Part shown: in pieces, positions 28,501-37,132 of the stretch | Numbering within the stretch: the stretch's first letter is position 1 | Layout of the letters: every line of letters begins with the position of its first letter | NCBI GenBank assembly: GCA_963756115.1 | Contig: CAVWMN010000010.1 | Span: forward strand, 1,426,001 to 1,490,000 | Reading direction: 5' to 3' | Origin: JTS-RE37 sp963756115 | GTDB taxonomy: Bacteria; Bacteroidota; Bacteroidia; Flavobacteriales; Flavobacteriaceae | Length of the DNA: 64,000 nucleotides | The notes under the pieces: generated by a model | Database searches by the model: none | What the model was told of the DNA's origin: nothing | What the model saw: the letters and a program-made list of their open reading frames with translations, nothing else | Position numbers and translations under genes: made by a program

Positions 28501-30283
28501 CCAGTCCCGGGGGTGGCGGGCCATTGGCACTTGTAATCATGATATTTGCCTCTCCCTGGGCAGTTGCCTGAAAAACGAGCACCTCTGTCGGATCACCGAA
28601 TTCATTGGGCCGGTTATTGCCCACGATCAGGTCTCCTGCATCGTTCACCAAATAAATATCCAGGTCCGTAACGGCACCTGTACTGTTCTCCTGGGAAGCC
28701 ATTTCTTCATCCCACTGCAGGACGATCATATAGATGCCTGCTTCCACCTGGATCTTTTGTGTATAATCCTGTGTAAGCGGATCATATAAATGGGCCCTCG
28801 TATCGCTGCCCGCAGGTATAAAGTTGGTTACAGGGACTGATCCGGTAGCGGTGAACACATTCTGATATCCATTGTTTGCGAAATTCCCGCTGGTAGTAAG
28901 GTAACTTTTGCCAGGTTGGCTTACAAATGACTGGATGGCATCGCTGATCTCATTATCACCGAAGAAAGGTGCCAGCGGATAGGTAATATCATCCACCATG
29001 ACATCACATCCTGCATTCGCCAGGTTTGTAATACCCATGGCCATATCCCGGGGGGAAAGAACCCCGGTTGTGAAGGCCAGTTCCGCACCCGGAGCCACAT
29101 CATGGATGATGTGCAGCATGGCCCTACCCTCATCGGAGGCAACCCCGTAGGGATAATCCATAATCACATCCACCGGGGTTAAGTTACCATTTAGATTCCC
29201 TGCACCGGGCAAATCCCCGTTCTCTACATCTACCGTCGCTTTTGTTTTCCCGGTAAACGGTTGCTTGTCATAACTATCTGAAATTACCCCGATCTTGATC
29301 CCCAATCCATTTACCGGCACCCTTTCTCCATCGACTTCTGCCTGGAACGAAGCCCGGACCAGGTCTGTGTACTGCGCACTATCGCCCTGGGAATCAACGA
29401 TGCCAATATTTCGGACAGGATTGTACAGGGGCCTGATAAAATTGAATACGTCTGCATGGTCGTTCAGTTCGGTCAGCCTGCTTATCGGGAAAAATACGTC
29501 AATTGCGGCCAGGCCTTCCTGCAGGATCATTGCAGGGTCTATCAGAAAGTTGGAAACCATTGGGTTGCTGTTATATTGCAAACCAAATGAACTTATCAGG
29601 ATGTTGATTGCCTGTTGGAGATTGCCCTGGGTGGGGATAATTTCCACCAATACTTCCTGATTGGAATTGATCTGGTAAATGATCCTGGTAGGTTCATCCC
29701 CTGCCTTCCCTTCCTGCAGGGCAGTAAGTTCCAATCCCAGGGGAGTATCGGATTTACCAGTGCCCTGATCATACAAAGGGAAGATAACCCCGGGATCCTT
29801 TTCCTTACAGGTCTCAGATTTTACACTTCCCGTGATTTTGGAATTTTTCCGCGATTGGTTCACCACAGTCCATTTCGCATATCCCTTCCCGGAAATATCC
29901 ATTGTAAAAGCATCCTCAACAATGCCGGGTTGAAAAATATTGAGCACCCGTATCTTTTCGACCCTGTTGTTGGATCTTTTGCCGTACTTCCCGACTTTCA
30001 GATGAACATAACTATGGTTTTGTTTGACCACCACCTCCGAATCATTGGGGTTGTTATACCCGAAGTGCAGCCGGTACATCCCATCGCCCAGATCTTCCTT
30101 GCAGGTAAAGAGGCTGATACCCTTTTCCTTGTTCTGATTCCATTTTTTTGATTTGCCACGGCCCTGTGCAGACACGGCAACCCCGCTGAGCAAGAATAAT
30201 AAAACCACTAAGGATAGCGGTTTTAATGATTTTGTGATATAGTACGCAAGGGCTTCAATAATCAGTTGGTAGTGTTTAATCAT
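25526..30283 (-). CDS. Secreted subtilase-like protein with MBG region and type IX secretion tail
   Basis: 1585 residues. A signal/anchor helix (about 23-40) is followed by an N-terminal domain and a subtilase-like domain (about 325-720). Asp336 (GVISDSYD), the oxyanion Asn467 (TSGNFANNG) and Ser692 (FGTSAAAPHAAG) match S8 peptidases, but the His of HGT is replaced by Glu385 (SDEGRAML). After Ig-like segments comes an MBG-type region (about 860-1220) carrying five NKLR(A/P)xVN repeats, further beta domains, and a C-terminal Por secretion tail (about 1500-1585, IYPNPVKDILNIRL, ending in HVYTIVRDN). It should be exported through the type IX system. Whether it is proteolytic is open. A large AT-rich upstream region separates it from other genes. 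Confidence 0.88.
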   Translation of the reverse strand: MIKHYQLIIEALAYYITKSLKPLSLVVLLFLLSGVAVSAQGRGKSKKWNQNKEKGISLFTCKEDLGDGMYRLHFGYNNPNDSEVVVKQNHSYVHLKVGKYGKRSNNRVEKIRVLNIFQPGIVEDAFTMDISGKGYAKWTVVNQSRKNSKITGSVKSETCKEKDPGVIFPLYDQGTGKSDTPLGLELTALQEGKAGDEPTRIIYQINSNQEVLVEIIPTQGNLQQAINILISSFGLQYNSNPMVSNFLIDPAMILQEGLAAIDVFFPISRLTELNDHADVFNFIRPLYNPVRNIGIVDSQGDSAQYTDLVRASFQAEVDGERVPVNGLGIKIGVISDSYDKQPFTGKTKATVDVENGDLPGAGNLNGNLTPVDVIMDYPYGVASDEGRAMLHIIHDVAPGAELAFTTGVLSPRDMAMGITNLANAGCDVMVDDITYPLAPFFGDNEISDAIQSFVSQPGKSYLTTSGNFANNGYQNVFTATGSVPVTNFIPAGSDTRAHLYDPLTQDYTQKIQVEAGIYMIVLQWDEEMASQENSTGAVTDLDIYLVNDAGDLIVGNNRPNEFGDPTEVLVFQATAQGEANIMITSANGPPPPGLAFRYIAFRSDGLQFMEYGSGAPTVSGHAMAEAAITVGAVDYRVVGSPAVEQFSSYAGLLSNDDLTMVDLVAPDGVNTNVGSIGTDIEPDGFPNFFGTSAAAPHAAGAIALLLSAVPSWYPAGLSDIISVDSPVSNTLSDEVLQLLKDTAVPAGAINRAGAGLIDAGAAFTMIAAQTAHLTGLTVEAGKTPSEEPFEVTITGDYLPAVPRVLFDGEELEITSQTATEIKALVGEFTGNPPLVVYTAPITPGGTDGGDSNPLFFFDGDKIALSIRADDVTAEFGQAISFTYTVEGLPEGETYESLGLPEVEFSTPAVFPYPDVNNYVVTPGFEDDALTPEQMEAFQINFQPGRLTVTKKDLLIRPLEATYHYGDAIILSMEYVYDDEDIADNPDFLNTIQTAHNSDFFPENTLIVINKLRAVVNELEILNLLNNGSWMASERVIQNKLRPIVNGMNLIDLDVQHFDDYLAAQTDPVTNKLRAVVNKLRAVVNGQDLLNNSIDLVFENKLRPVVNDTGLGDENDGNEYNSVFAVIDLEDSSTDTEEKTIDKLYAMNLITGLEVSGGTEEWPISFPGAFLAPIASNFNITYDSGTVEILPAPIKVSTGDLVIYKGDPIDTGLIETEIDGLVYEDTLESLFPDGIPYRFEDEQGNEYEDGDVGEFLIKIDIPPNYTLGEENFGKLTVKFEPFTCENLPELDFSAIPVLESGNPLQKGALYRFRNVTEHADALVSIQATVNGRIAMLDRNNVDPEFFKPEIVYTTTGSIRNPYVEFRVTLVASGTNSPMVYDELIASFIDIDGNNSYREYNALDRPSRYIVDDPKDISVGESVSEIVITGGATEYNGIFNSNPQVNISAGYTNIASFVFKFGIVAVNSNNFTTPQRQSGIQFSCLDNFVKPQTTIFDAEGDLSGKTVISEGVIYPNPVKDILNIRLEVPGETRITIFDMMGQTYYNATDNGNGQTVALDLSGYPEGILFVRIKNSEGSHVYTIVRDN
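26966..27259 (-). repeat. Five NKLR(A/P)(V/I)VN coding repeats inside the MBG region
   Basis: Copies at 27259-27236, 27172-27149, a tandem pair sharing one Asn at 27076-27032, and 26989-26966 encode NKLRAVVN, NKLRPIVN, NKLRAVV-NKLRAVVN and NKLRPVVN. The copies differ at synonymous and Ala/Pro positions, so the repeat is maintained at protein level and is not a fresh DNA duplication. Role unknown. Confidence 0.85.
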
Positions 30284-30844
30284 TTTTGGTCAGTGTCAGT
30301 TGGTATTAAATTAATTGGTCAGACTATCATCGTAACTAACAACCACGGCATTCAGGCATCGCCAGGCTGTTTGAATTAATCCGATTACAACAGACCACAT
30401 CGATCTGTCCTGGTACTTCAAAAAGTTTACAGTTTAAAGATCAATTTTTAAAAAATCCGATCAAAAAACTGATAATCACAAGATAAAATATATTAAAATG
30501 GTATTAATAATGGGGGGAGGGAACGCGTACTAAGCTATTAAAAAAAATCAGATTTTCTGCGTCCAGTCAAAAATAAGTCACGGAAGCCGTCACAACGCAA
30601 TAACCCGATCAACGTCACTAAAACCGCCTGAAATGCATGAAATCATAAATTATGAGCGGTCATATCCGGAATTCCGAGCCTTCGGACACTCATGTTGCAG
30701 CGCTCGATCCATGCCATTAAACTTCATAACTGAAGCAAAAAAAAGCGGGAAGTGTACCCCCGCCTTTCGATTTGACAATGATATAGTTTCCGGCATATCT
30801 TCCGTGATGGCTTTAATTCCCGTAGGACCCACCTGCTATGCAGA
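30284..30844. other. 561-bp intergenic region upstream of the subtilase-like gene
   Basis: I see no credible gene. 30420-30560 is A/T-rich with runs of A, and would hold the promoter of the subtilase-like gene, though no clean TAnnTTTG box was found. A terminator for the beta-barrel gene lies at 30737-30763. The short open frames here have no recognisable features. Confidence 0.5.
30737..30763 (-). terminator. Terminator of the 195-residue beta-barrel gene
   Basis: On the minus strand GCGGG (complement of 30763-30759) pairs with CCCGC (complement of 30749-30745), followed by eight T residues (complement of 30744-30737). It lies about 80 bp after the stop at 30845. Confidence 0.75.
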
Positions 30845-31432
30845 TCAGAACATGTAGGCTATACCAACCATGATCTGCTGGGCTCTAATCTTCAATAAGC
30901 CCGAGCCGGGACCGGTATACCGGTTGCTTAATTCAAGGGAATAACGACCCTGTATGGCAAGATTATCGGTGATTTCATAACCCGCACCAAAGCCAAAATC
31001 GACACCCGTATTTTTCAGTACCCCTTCAATACTGCCGTTATAGTCTGAATCGATGATTTCAACCGCGGAACGCACTTTTCCTTTGATATCGTTCAGGGTT
31101 GTGGAAAAGCTTAGTTGGGGCCCGGCCTGGATATTAAAATTATCCGTTACATAATATTTAGCCATAACGGGCAGGAAAACAAAACCGAGGTTCCCCGCAC
31201 TACCGTAGGTGAGTTCGGGTTGAATATGCAGGGTTTCGGTAGCTGCGATATCCACAAGTGCGCCGATATAATACCCTGTATTGTTCTGAGCTGAAAAGTT
31301 GCCCAACGTAAAATCAAAGTCCACATTGGTGTTCAGGAGTCCGCCTGTTAGCCCAAAACGGGTTTCACCCTGTGCGGAAACTGCGCTGTAGGATAAGAGG
31401 GCGAGGGCTATAATAATAAGTGAATTTTTCAT
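30845..31432 (-). CDS. Outer-membrane beta-barrel protein (PorT/OmpX-like)
   Basis: 195 residues with a signal peptide (about 1-20, ALALLSYSAVSAQ). The mature chain has alternating hydrophobic beta strands ending in aromatic residues, with GYYIGALVDIAATETLHIQ, FLPVMAKYYVTDNFNIQAG and a final QQIMVGIAYMF, a barrel closing strand with terminal Phe. This is the outer-membrane protein beta-barrel family common in Bacteroidota; function unknown. It is followed by a terminator and is separated from the next barrel by another one. Confidence 0.85.
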   Translation of the reverse strand: MKNSLIIIALALLSYSAVSAQGETRFGLTGGLLNTNVDFDFTLGNFSAQNNTGYYIGALVDIAATETLHIQPELTYGSAGNLGFVFLPVMAKYYVTDNFNIQAGPQLSFSTTLNDIKGKVRSAVEIIDSDYNGSIEGVLKNTGVDFGFGAGYEITDNLAIQGRYSLELSNRYTGPGSGLLKIRAQQIMVGIAYMF

Positions 31433-31534
31433 AATGTTCTGGTGTTTAACCTCTGTTCTATTCTTTTTTGAGGGAGCCTATACTCTAGCTTTTAATCAGG
31501 ATCCGGTCTGCCTGTCCATAAACCGTGCCAGAAC

Positions 31535-31563
31535 AAAAAAAGCGGAAGTCAAGGACTTCCGCT
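31535..31563 (-). terminator. Perfect hairpin terminator between the two beta-barrel genes
   Basis: AGCGGAAGTC (31541-31550) and GACTTCCGCT (31554-31563) are exact inverse repeats with a 3-nt loop. The A run at 31535-31541 gives a T tract on the minus strand, 26 bp after the stop of the gene at 31589. Confidence 0.9.
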
Positions 31564-31588
31564 TTTCAGTTTTTAATGGGTTCAATTA

Positions 31589-32083
31589 CTATAAGGCGAA
31601 AAGGACGCCTAACGCAATGGTGGACCAGGTGCCCCCATCCAGGCTGATGCCGGTATAGGAAAGGTTGAGCTCCGTGTTTTCTGCTACGGCATAACCCGCA
31701 ATAGGCCTGTAATAAAACCCGCCATCATTGCCATCACTAATACCTAAGGCATAGCCCAGATCGATGCCAACCCTGAAAGCATCTGAAGCTGCATAGCGGC
31801 CTGAAGCCGCAACAGGAAGGAATTGCACATCACTGATTTCAATTGAACCAATACCGGAATCGATATTTTTACCAAAAGCATTCGTAAAACCCGCCGCGAT
31901 CCCCGCGCTGAATTCCTCCGATACTGCCCAGTGATATAAGGCATCAACCCCGATACTGAATCCGGATATGTCGCTGGCATCACCTACCGGCAACCCCAGA
32001 TTGATACCCGCACGAAATCCTTCCTGGGCACTTACACCCAACGAAAACGCTGCAAATGTGGCAATTAAAACTATTTTTTTCAT
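31589..32083 (-). CDS. Outer-membrane beta-barrel protein
   Basis: 164 residues with a cleavable signal (MKKIVLIATFAAFSLGVSAQ). The mature part opens GFRAGINLGLPVGDASD and continues with alternating strands (FSIGVDALYHW, AGIAAGFTNAFG, FRVGIDLGYALG), ending in GVLFAL. It belongs to the same broad class of small Bacteroidota barrels as its neighbour but is not a close copy of it. Role unknown. Confidence 0.82.
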   Translation of the reverse strand: MKKIVLIATFAAFSLGVSAQEGFRAGINLGLPVGDASDISGFSIGVDALYHWAVSEEFSAGIAAGFTNAFGKNIDSGIGSIEISDVQFLPVAASGRYAASDAFRVGIDLGYALGISDGNDGGFYYRPIAGYAVAENTELNLSYTGISLDGGTWSTIALGVLFAL

Positions 32084-32275
32084 AATGCTAAATTGATTTA
32101 AAGTTAATTAGAGATCAAACATATATTCATTGACCATATCTAAGATACTATAAGTTGTGAAATAACGATAAAATGTTGTTAAATATGCTTTACAGGTTGT
32201 TTAAGCATGGGAGGAAGGCCAATTTATGTATGGATCCGGCGGCTGTAAAAGGGCTGAAAGTGCTATATTTAGGCC

Positions 32276-33184
32276 ATGAAATGGCTTCAGGCGCAGCAGG
32301 ATTACAAGCATTACCTGCAAATTGAAAGGGGGCTTGCCCACAATTCCATTCAGGGATATACCAGGGATATCCAAAAATTCAGGGATTTCCTGCAAAGCAA
32401 AGACCTTCGGGAGGGGCCGCTTGATATCGACAGGGAATCTATCCAGCTGTTTATTCATGAAATTGCGGGGAAAGTAAATGCCAGGTCACAGTCCCGGAAC
32501 ATATCGGCCCTTAAAAGTTTTTTCAGTTACCTGGTGTTTGAGGATTTCCGGAAAGATAATCCGATGGACCTGGTTGAATCTCCCAAATTAGGTCGTAAAC
32601 TCCCGGATACACTGTCCACTGAAGAGATCGATAGCCTCATAGGGGCCATTGACCTGTCGAGCCCGGAAGGCGAACGCAACCGTGCCATGCTGGAAACCCT
32701 TTACGGATGTGGCCTCAGGGTATCAGAATTGACAGGGATCCGGATCTCAGACCTTTTTTTTGAGGAGGATTTTATCAAGGTGACCGGTAAGGGCGATAAA
32801 CAAAGATTTGTGCCCATAGGCCGGGTCACAAAAAAATATATCAACCGCTACCGTATGGAGGTACGGGTACACCAACCCGTGCAAAAGGGTCATGAAGATA
32901 TACTGTTCCTGAATCGCAGGGGGAAACAACTTTCAAGGGCTATGGTCTTTACCATTGTAAGACAACTGGCTCTAAAAACAGGGATGCACAAAACGATCAG
33001 CCCTCACACCTTCCGGCATTCCTTTGCCACACACCTGCTTGAAAATGGTGCAGACCTAAGGGCCATTCAGCAAATGCTGGGCCACGAGAGCATTACCACC
33101 ACTGAAGTCTATATGCATGTAGACCGTGCGCACCTGGCTGAGGTTGTAAATACCTGCCATCCGCGGAAACAGGAACTGCCATAG
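32276..33184 (+). CDS. xerD: Tyrosine recombinase XerC/XerD family
   Basis: 302 residues. The SAM-like core-binding domain covers about 1-90 and the catalytic domain about 105-290. The Arg of GCGLRVSELTGI, the Lys of VTGKGDKQRFVP, HTFRHSFATHLL and LGHESITTTEVYMHV with the nucleophilic Tyr are all present. XerC/D resolves chromosome dimers at dif. Length and motif spacing fit the housekeeping enzyme, not a phage integrase. The start at 32276 is in good context. A TATATTTAG box lies 7 bp before it and could be a weak -7 element. No dif site is obvious. Confidence 0.93.
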   Translation: MKWLQAQQDYKHYLQIERGLAHNSIQGYTRDIQKFRDFLQSKDLREGPLDIDRESIQLFIHEIAGKVNARSQSRNISALKSFFSYLVFEDFRKDNPMDLVESPKLGRKLPDTLSTEEIDSLIGAIDLSSPEGERNRAMLETLYGCGLRVSELTGIRISDLFFEEDFIKVTGKGDKQRFVPIGRVTKKYINRYRMEVRVHQPVQKGHEDILFLNRRGKQLSRAMVFTIVRQLALKTGMHKTISPHTFRHSFATHLLENGADLRAIQQMLGHESITTTEVYMHVDRAHLAEVVNTCHPRKQELP

Positions 33185-33275
33185 TTCAAAAAATGCTTTC
33201 CCGGCAATTATTGACCGGAATGCGCACCCCTCGTCAACCCTGAAGCCCTAAATTTAGATTAGAAATCGCAACAAT

Positions 33276-34967
33276 ATGGAACCCGGCCGCACTTGGTGGA
33301 AAGAAGCAGTTGTCTACCAGATCTATCCCAGGAGTTTCCAGGATTCCAACGCTGACGGGATCGGTGACCTGAGAGGTATTGTTTCCCGGCTGGATTATAT
33401 CCAGGGCCTGGGAGTTGATATCATCTGGCTTAATCCGGTCTACGCATCCCCGAATGATGACAATGGCTATGACATCAGTGATTACCGTACGATTATGCCG
33501 GAATTCGGCACGATGCAGGATTTCGACCACTTATTGGCTGAAATGAAGTTGCGCGGTTTAAAACTGATCATGGACCTGGTGGTGAACCATACCAGTGATG
33601 AACATCCCTGGTTTGTGGAGTCCCGTTCATCACGAGACAATCCCTTCAGGGCTTATTACCACTGGTGGGATGCAGAAAAAGGGAAACCACCCAGGCGCTA
33701 TAGTTACTTTGACCCGGAGGACAACGCCTGGAGGTATGATGAGGTTACGAACGCGTATTACCTGCATTATTTCTCAGCCAAACAGCCCGACCTGAATTGG
33801 GGAAACCCGGTTGTACGGCAGGCCATCTATGATATGATGGCGTTTTGGTTCGAAAAAGGTATTGATGGCTTCCGGATGGATGTCATATCATTTATTTCGA
33901 AAGACCCCGAATTTCCTGAAATCCCTGAAAAATACAAGGGGGATTTTGCGGCATTTTATGCAAACGGGCCCCACCTATCGGAATACCTCCGCGAGATGAA
34001 CACGAAAGTCCTTTCCAAATATGATAGTATGACTGTAGGTGAAGCCCCGGGAGTTGCCCTGGATCAGGCCCTCCAATTTGTGGATGAAGACCGCAAAGCA
34101 TTGAATATGTTCTTTCAGTTCGACCTCATGTCACTGGACCTGTTATCCGATGATGTTTTCCCCATGCGGAAAGGCCCCTGGAAGCTCAGCGACTTTAAGG
34201 CTATATTCACCAGGTGGGATGCCCTCTTTGCCAGGAAAGGGTGGGGTTCCCTGTACCTGGACAACCATGACTTCCCCCGTGCCGTCAGCCGCTGGGGTAA
34301 TGATTCCATAGAACACTGGTATAATTCCGCAACCATGCTACAGACGTTCCTGCTTTCCATGCGGGGTACACCGTTTTTTTACTATGGGGAAGAGATAGGG
34401 ATGACCAATATAGGATTCGAATCTATTGAGCAATACCGGGATATCAATACCCTTAACAAATATCGGATCGCAAAAAAACGGGGGGATGACCTGCAGGCAT
34501 TTTTGGCCAATGAGAAACTGACAAGCCGGGACAATGCCAGGACGCCCATGCAATGGGACCGTTCTGAACATGCAGGGTTTACGGTTGCTGAACCCTGGCT
34601 TTCTGTAAATTCCAATTACCTGGATGGTATCAATGTGACCGACCAGGAAGATCGCAAGGATTCCGTCCTGAATTATTTTAAATCCATGGTACGTCTTAGA
34701 AAACAAAATACCACCCTGGTATATGGGGACTACACCCTCCTGTTACCTGAAAATGAAGAAGTTTATTCATATCTGAGGACATGGGACGGGGAACGGTTGC
34801 TGGTCCTGCTTAGTTTCACAAGCCGGAAAGTAACGGTTGAACTACAATTACAGTTCCGGGAGGCAAAGCTGCTTATTTCCAATGCAGGTGAAGAGGCAAC
34901 CAAAATACAACAGGATACGCAATTCACGCTCATCCCCTACCAGGCATGCATCTATAAATTATATTAA
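33276..34967 (+). CDS. GH13_31 alpha-glucosidase (oligo-1,6-glucosidase type)
   Basis: 563 residues, cytoplasmic (no signal). Catalytic residues: nucleophile Asp202 in GFRMDVIS, acid Glu256 in MTVGEAPG, and Asp332 in LDNHDFPR. The early motif VVYQIYPRSFQDSNADGIGD is typical of the subfamily. Val203 directly after the nucleophile is the residue associated with alpha-1,6 preference (Thr in maltases), so isomaltose-type substrates are likely. It is not a trehalose synthase (GH13_16). It could debranch or recycle products of the glucan cluster, or feed on imported oligosaccharides. The preceding xerD is unrelated. Confidence 0.93.
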   Translation: MEPGRTWWKEAVVYQIYPRSFQDSNADGIGDLRGIVSRLDYIQGLGVDIIWLNPVYASPNDDNGYDISDYRTIMPEFGTMQDFDHLLAEMKLRGLKLIMDLVVNHTSDEHPWFVESRSSRDNPFRAYYHWWDAEKGKPPRRYSYFDPEDNAWRYDEVTNAYYLHYFSAKQPDLNWGNPVVRQAIYDMMAFWFEKGIDGFRMDVISFISKDPEFPEIPEKYKGDFAAFYANGPHLSEYLREMNTKVLSKYDSMTVGEAPGVALDQALQFVDEDRKALNMFFQFDLMSLDLLSDDVFPMRKGPWKLSDFKAIFTRWDALFARKGWGSLYLDNHDFPRAVSRWGNDSIEHWYNSATMLQTFLLSMRGTPFFYYGEEIGMTNIGFESIEQYRDINTLNKYRIAKKRGDDLQAFLANEKLTSRDNARTPMQWDRSEHAGFTVAEPWLSVNSNYLDGINVTDQEDRKDSVLNYFKSMVRLRKQNTTLVYGDYTLLLPENEEVYSYLRTWDGERLLVLLSFTSRKVTVELQLQFREAKLLISNAGEEATKIQQDTQFTLIPYQACIYKLY

Positions 34968-35090
34968 AGGAACTATTCTCCCGTTACGAGGTGGATCCAC
35001 CGGTATTTTCAGGTTGCCCACCCCATGCCAAAAAGCCAATTGTGTGCTCCAATTTCATTGATTATATTTACCCAATCCTAAAAATAATCC

Positions 35091-36515
35091 ATGAAAAACA
35101 TTATCCTGATCCTTGGTATTACCCTCTGTTTCTCCACAATATATGCCCAGAAGAAGCCGGAAGATGTCCTGCAGCAGCTCGATGCAAAAGCAGTTGATTA
35201 TGGAAGCATCGCCCAGGAAATCTGGGGATATGCAGAAATGGGCTATCAGGAAGAAAAAAGTTCCACCCTGCTGCAAAATACCTTGAGCGGGGAAGGGTTT
35301 ACAATTAAAAGCGGGGTTGCCGGTATCCCAACGGCATTCATCGCAGAATATGGCAGCGGGTCTCCCGTTATAGCCATCCTGGGGGAATACGATGCCCTGC
35401 CGGGATTGTCACAGCAGGCTGTACCAGAAAAAAAATCAGCAGGGAAGGCAGCCGGACATGCCTGTGGCCACCATTTGTTCGGAACGGCGTCCACTGCAGC
35501 AGCGATAGCCGTAAAGAACTGGCTGCAAGCTACTAAAACCCAGGGAACAATACGCTTTTATGGCTGCCCCGCGGAGGAAGGGGGATCTGGGAAGGTTTAT
35601 ATGGTTCGGGAAGGCCTTTTCAACGATGTGGATGTAGCAGTGCACTGGCATCCGGGAAACGAGAATGAAGCAGATGAAGGCGCAGCACTGGCGAATAAGT
35701 CGGCCAAGTTCCGGTTTTATGGTGTTTCTGCCCATGCAGCTGGGGCTCCTGAAAAAGGACGGTCGGCACTTGACGGGGTAGAGGCAATGGACGCCATGGT
35801 CAATATGATGCGGGAGCATATCCCGGATGAGGCAAGGATACATTATGTTATTACAGACGGGGGGAAAGCCCCCAACGTGGTCCCGGATTTTGCAGAAGTA
35901 TATTATTATGCCCGGCATACGAAACGGGATGAAGTAATCGCCATCTTTGACCGGATTGTAAAAGCAGCAGAAGGGGCAGCACTGGGCACAGGCACCACTA
36001 TGAAATATGAGATGATCGGTGGAACCCACGAATTGCTCCCCAACACTACCTTGCAAACGTTGATGCACCAGAACCTGAGTAAGGTAGGGGGAATTACCTA
36101 TAGCCCGGAAGAATTGGAATTTGCCAATAAAATAGCGGTAAGCCTGGGGTATGAAAAGGCAGATACTGCGAAAGCTAAAAATATTAAACCATACACCAAA
36201 GATGCCAAATCGAGCGGTTCCACGGATGTGGGTGATGTAAGTTTTGCGGTTCCCACGGTGGGACTGGGAACGGCAACCTGGGTTCCGGGAACACCGGCGC
36301 ACAGCTGGCAGGCAGTGGCTGCAGGTGGAACCTCCATAGGGAATAAAGGGATGATGGTTGCGGCCAAAACCCTGGCCCTAACAACCATTGATCTGTTCAG
36401 GGAACCTGCATTGATCAAAAAGGCCCAGGCAGAATTTCAGGAACGCCGGGGACCCGACTTCAAATATATTCCTTTGTTAGGGGACAGGGCCCCCGCCCTG
36501 GACTACAGGAATTAA
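35091..36515 (+). CDS. Exported M20-family amidohydrolase (AbgB-like)
   Basis: 474 residues with signal peptide (LILGITLCFSTIYAQ). M20D features: ILGEYDALPGLSQ, the metal-binding HACGHHLFGTAS, the catalytic Glu in CPAEEGGSGKVY, VHWHPGNEN, the dimerisation domain around SAHAAGAPEKGRSALD, and a late STDVGDVSFAVPTVGLG. The family includes p-aminobenzoyl-glutamate and N-acyl amino-acid hydrolases. The signal peptide places this one in the periplasm or beyond. The exact amide substrate cannot be read off. It appears monocistronic. Confidence 0.9.
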   Translation: MKNIILILGITLCFSTIYAQKKPEDVLQQLDAKAVDYGSIAQEIWGYAEMGYQEEKSSTLLQNTLSGEGFTIKSGVAGIPTAFIAEYGSGSPVIAILGEYDALPGLSQQAVPEKKSAGKAAGHACGHHLFGTASTAAAIAVKNWLQATKTQGTIRFYGCPAEEGGSGKVYMVREGLFNDVDVAVHWHPGNENEADEGAALANKSAKFRFYGVSAHAAGAPEKGRSALDGVEAMDAMVNMMREHIPDEARIHYVITDGGKAPNVVPDFAEVYYYARHTKRDEVIAIFDRIVKAAEGAALGTGTTMKYEMIGGTHELLPNTTLQTLMHQNLSKVGGITYSPEELEFANKIAVSLGYEKADTAKAKNIKPYTKDAKSSGSTDVGDVSFAVPTVGLGTATWVPGTPAHSWQAVAAGGTSIGNKGMMVAAKTLALTTIDLFREPALIKKAQAEFQERRGPDFKYIPLLGDRAPALDYRN

Positions 36516-36633
36516 CGCCATTCGAACGAGTTTAGCTGTAAGGCCTGAGTAACGTTTCAGATCATTTATGCCAGACGGCCCTGTAACAAAATTTCATTTT
36601 AGCATACTAACATCCAAACACCTAGCCTGAAAA

Positions 36634-37128
36634 GTGAACAAAGAGCTGGAGCACAAATTTGTGACCGAACTTGAGAACAATCAGAATATCGTGCATAAAG
36701 TATGCAGCCTGTATACCAATAACAGGCAGGCCCATAAAGATCTGTTTCAGGAAATTACCATTCAACTTTGGAAAGCCTACCCAAAGTTTCGGGGCGATTC
36801 CAAATTCAGTACCTGGATGTACCGGGTTGCCCTGAACACGGCCATTACTTTATACAGAAAATCTAAAAAACGGGTTCAGACCCAGGATTATGATACCGTT
36901 ATTTTCAAGATCCAGGCAGATGAATACGATGAAACGGAAGAACAACAATTAAAGTTGTTATATGATGCCGTGCGGGAATTGGGGGATATTGACAAAGCAT
37001 TGGTTTTTTTGTACCTCGAGGATAAAAATTATGAAGAAATAGCGGATACGCTTGGAATTTCTGAAGTTAATGCAAGGGTGAAAATGAACCGGATAAAGAA
37101 CAAATTAAGAACCATATTGAATCCTTAA
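36634..37128 (+). CDS. ECF-family RNA polymerase sigma factor
   Basis: 164 residues from a GTG at 36634. Region 2 shows HKDLFQEITIQLWKAYPKF and FSTWMYRVALNTAITLYRK. Region 4 has YLEDKNYEEIADTLGISEVN and a final RVKMNRIKNKLRTIL. It is distinct from the sigma factor at 5.4 kb. It precedes by 4 bp a four-helix membrane protein that may act as its anti-sigma or sensor. The DNA targets are unknown. Confidence 0.92.
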   Translation: MNKELEHKFVTELENNQNIVHKVCSLYTNNRQAHKDLFQEITIQLWKAYPKFRGDSKFSTWMYRVALNTAITLYRKSKKRVQTQDYDTVIFKIQADEYDETEEQQLKLLYDAVRELGDIDKALVFLYLEDKNYEEIADTLGISEVNARVKMNRIKNKLRTILNP

Positions 37129-37132
37129 GCTT

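Noticed and set aside
32264..32272. TATATTTAG just before xerD as a promoter.
   Set aside because: Only one partial element and it is 7 bp from the ATG, which would make the transcript leaderless; not strong enough to list.
33276..34967. Trehalose synthase as the identity of the GH13 enzyme, completing the GlgE route.
   Set aside because: Its catalytic motifs and N-terminal signature are those of GH13_31 glucosidases and not of TreS.
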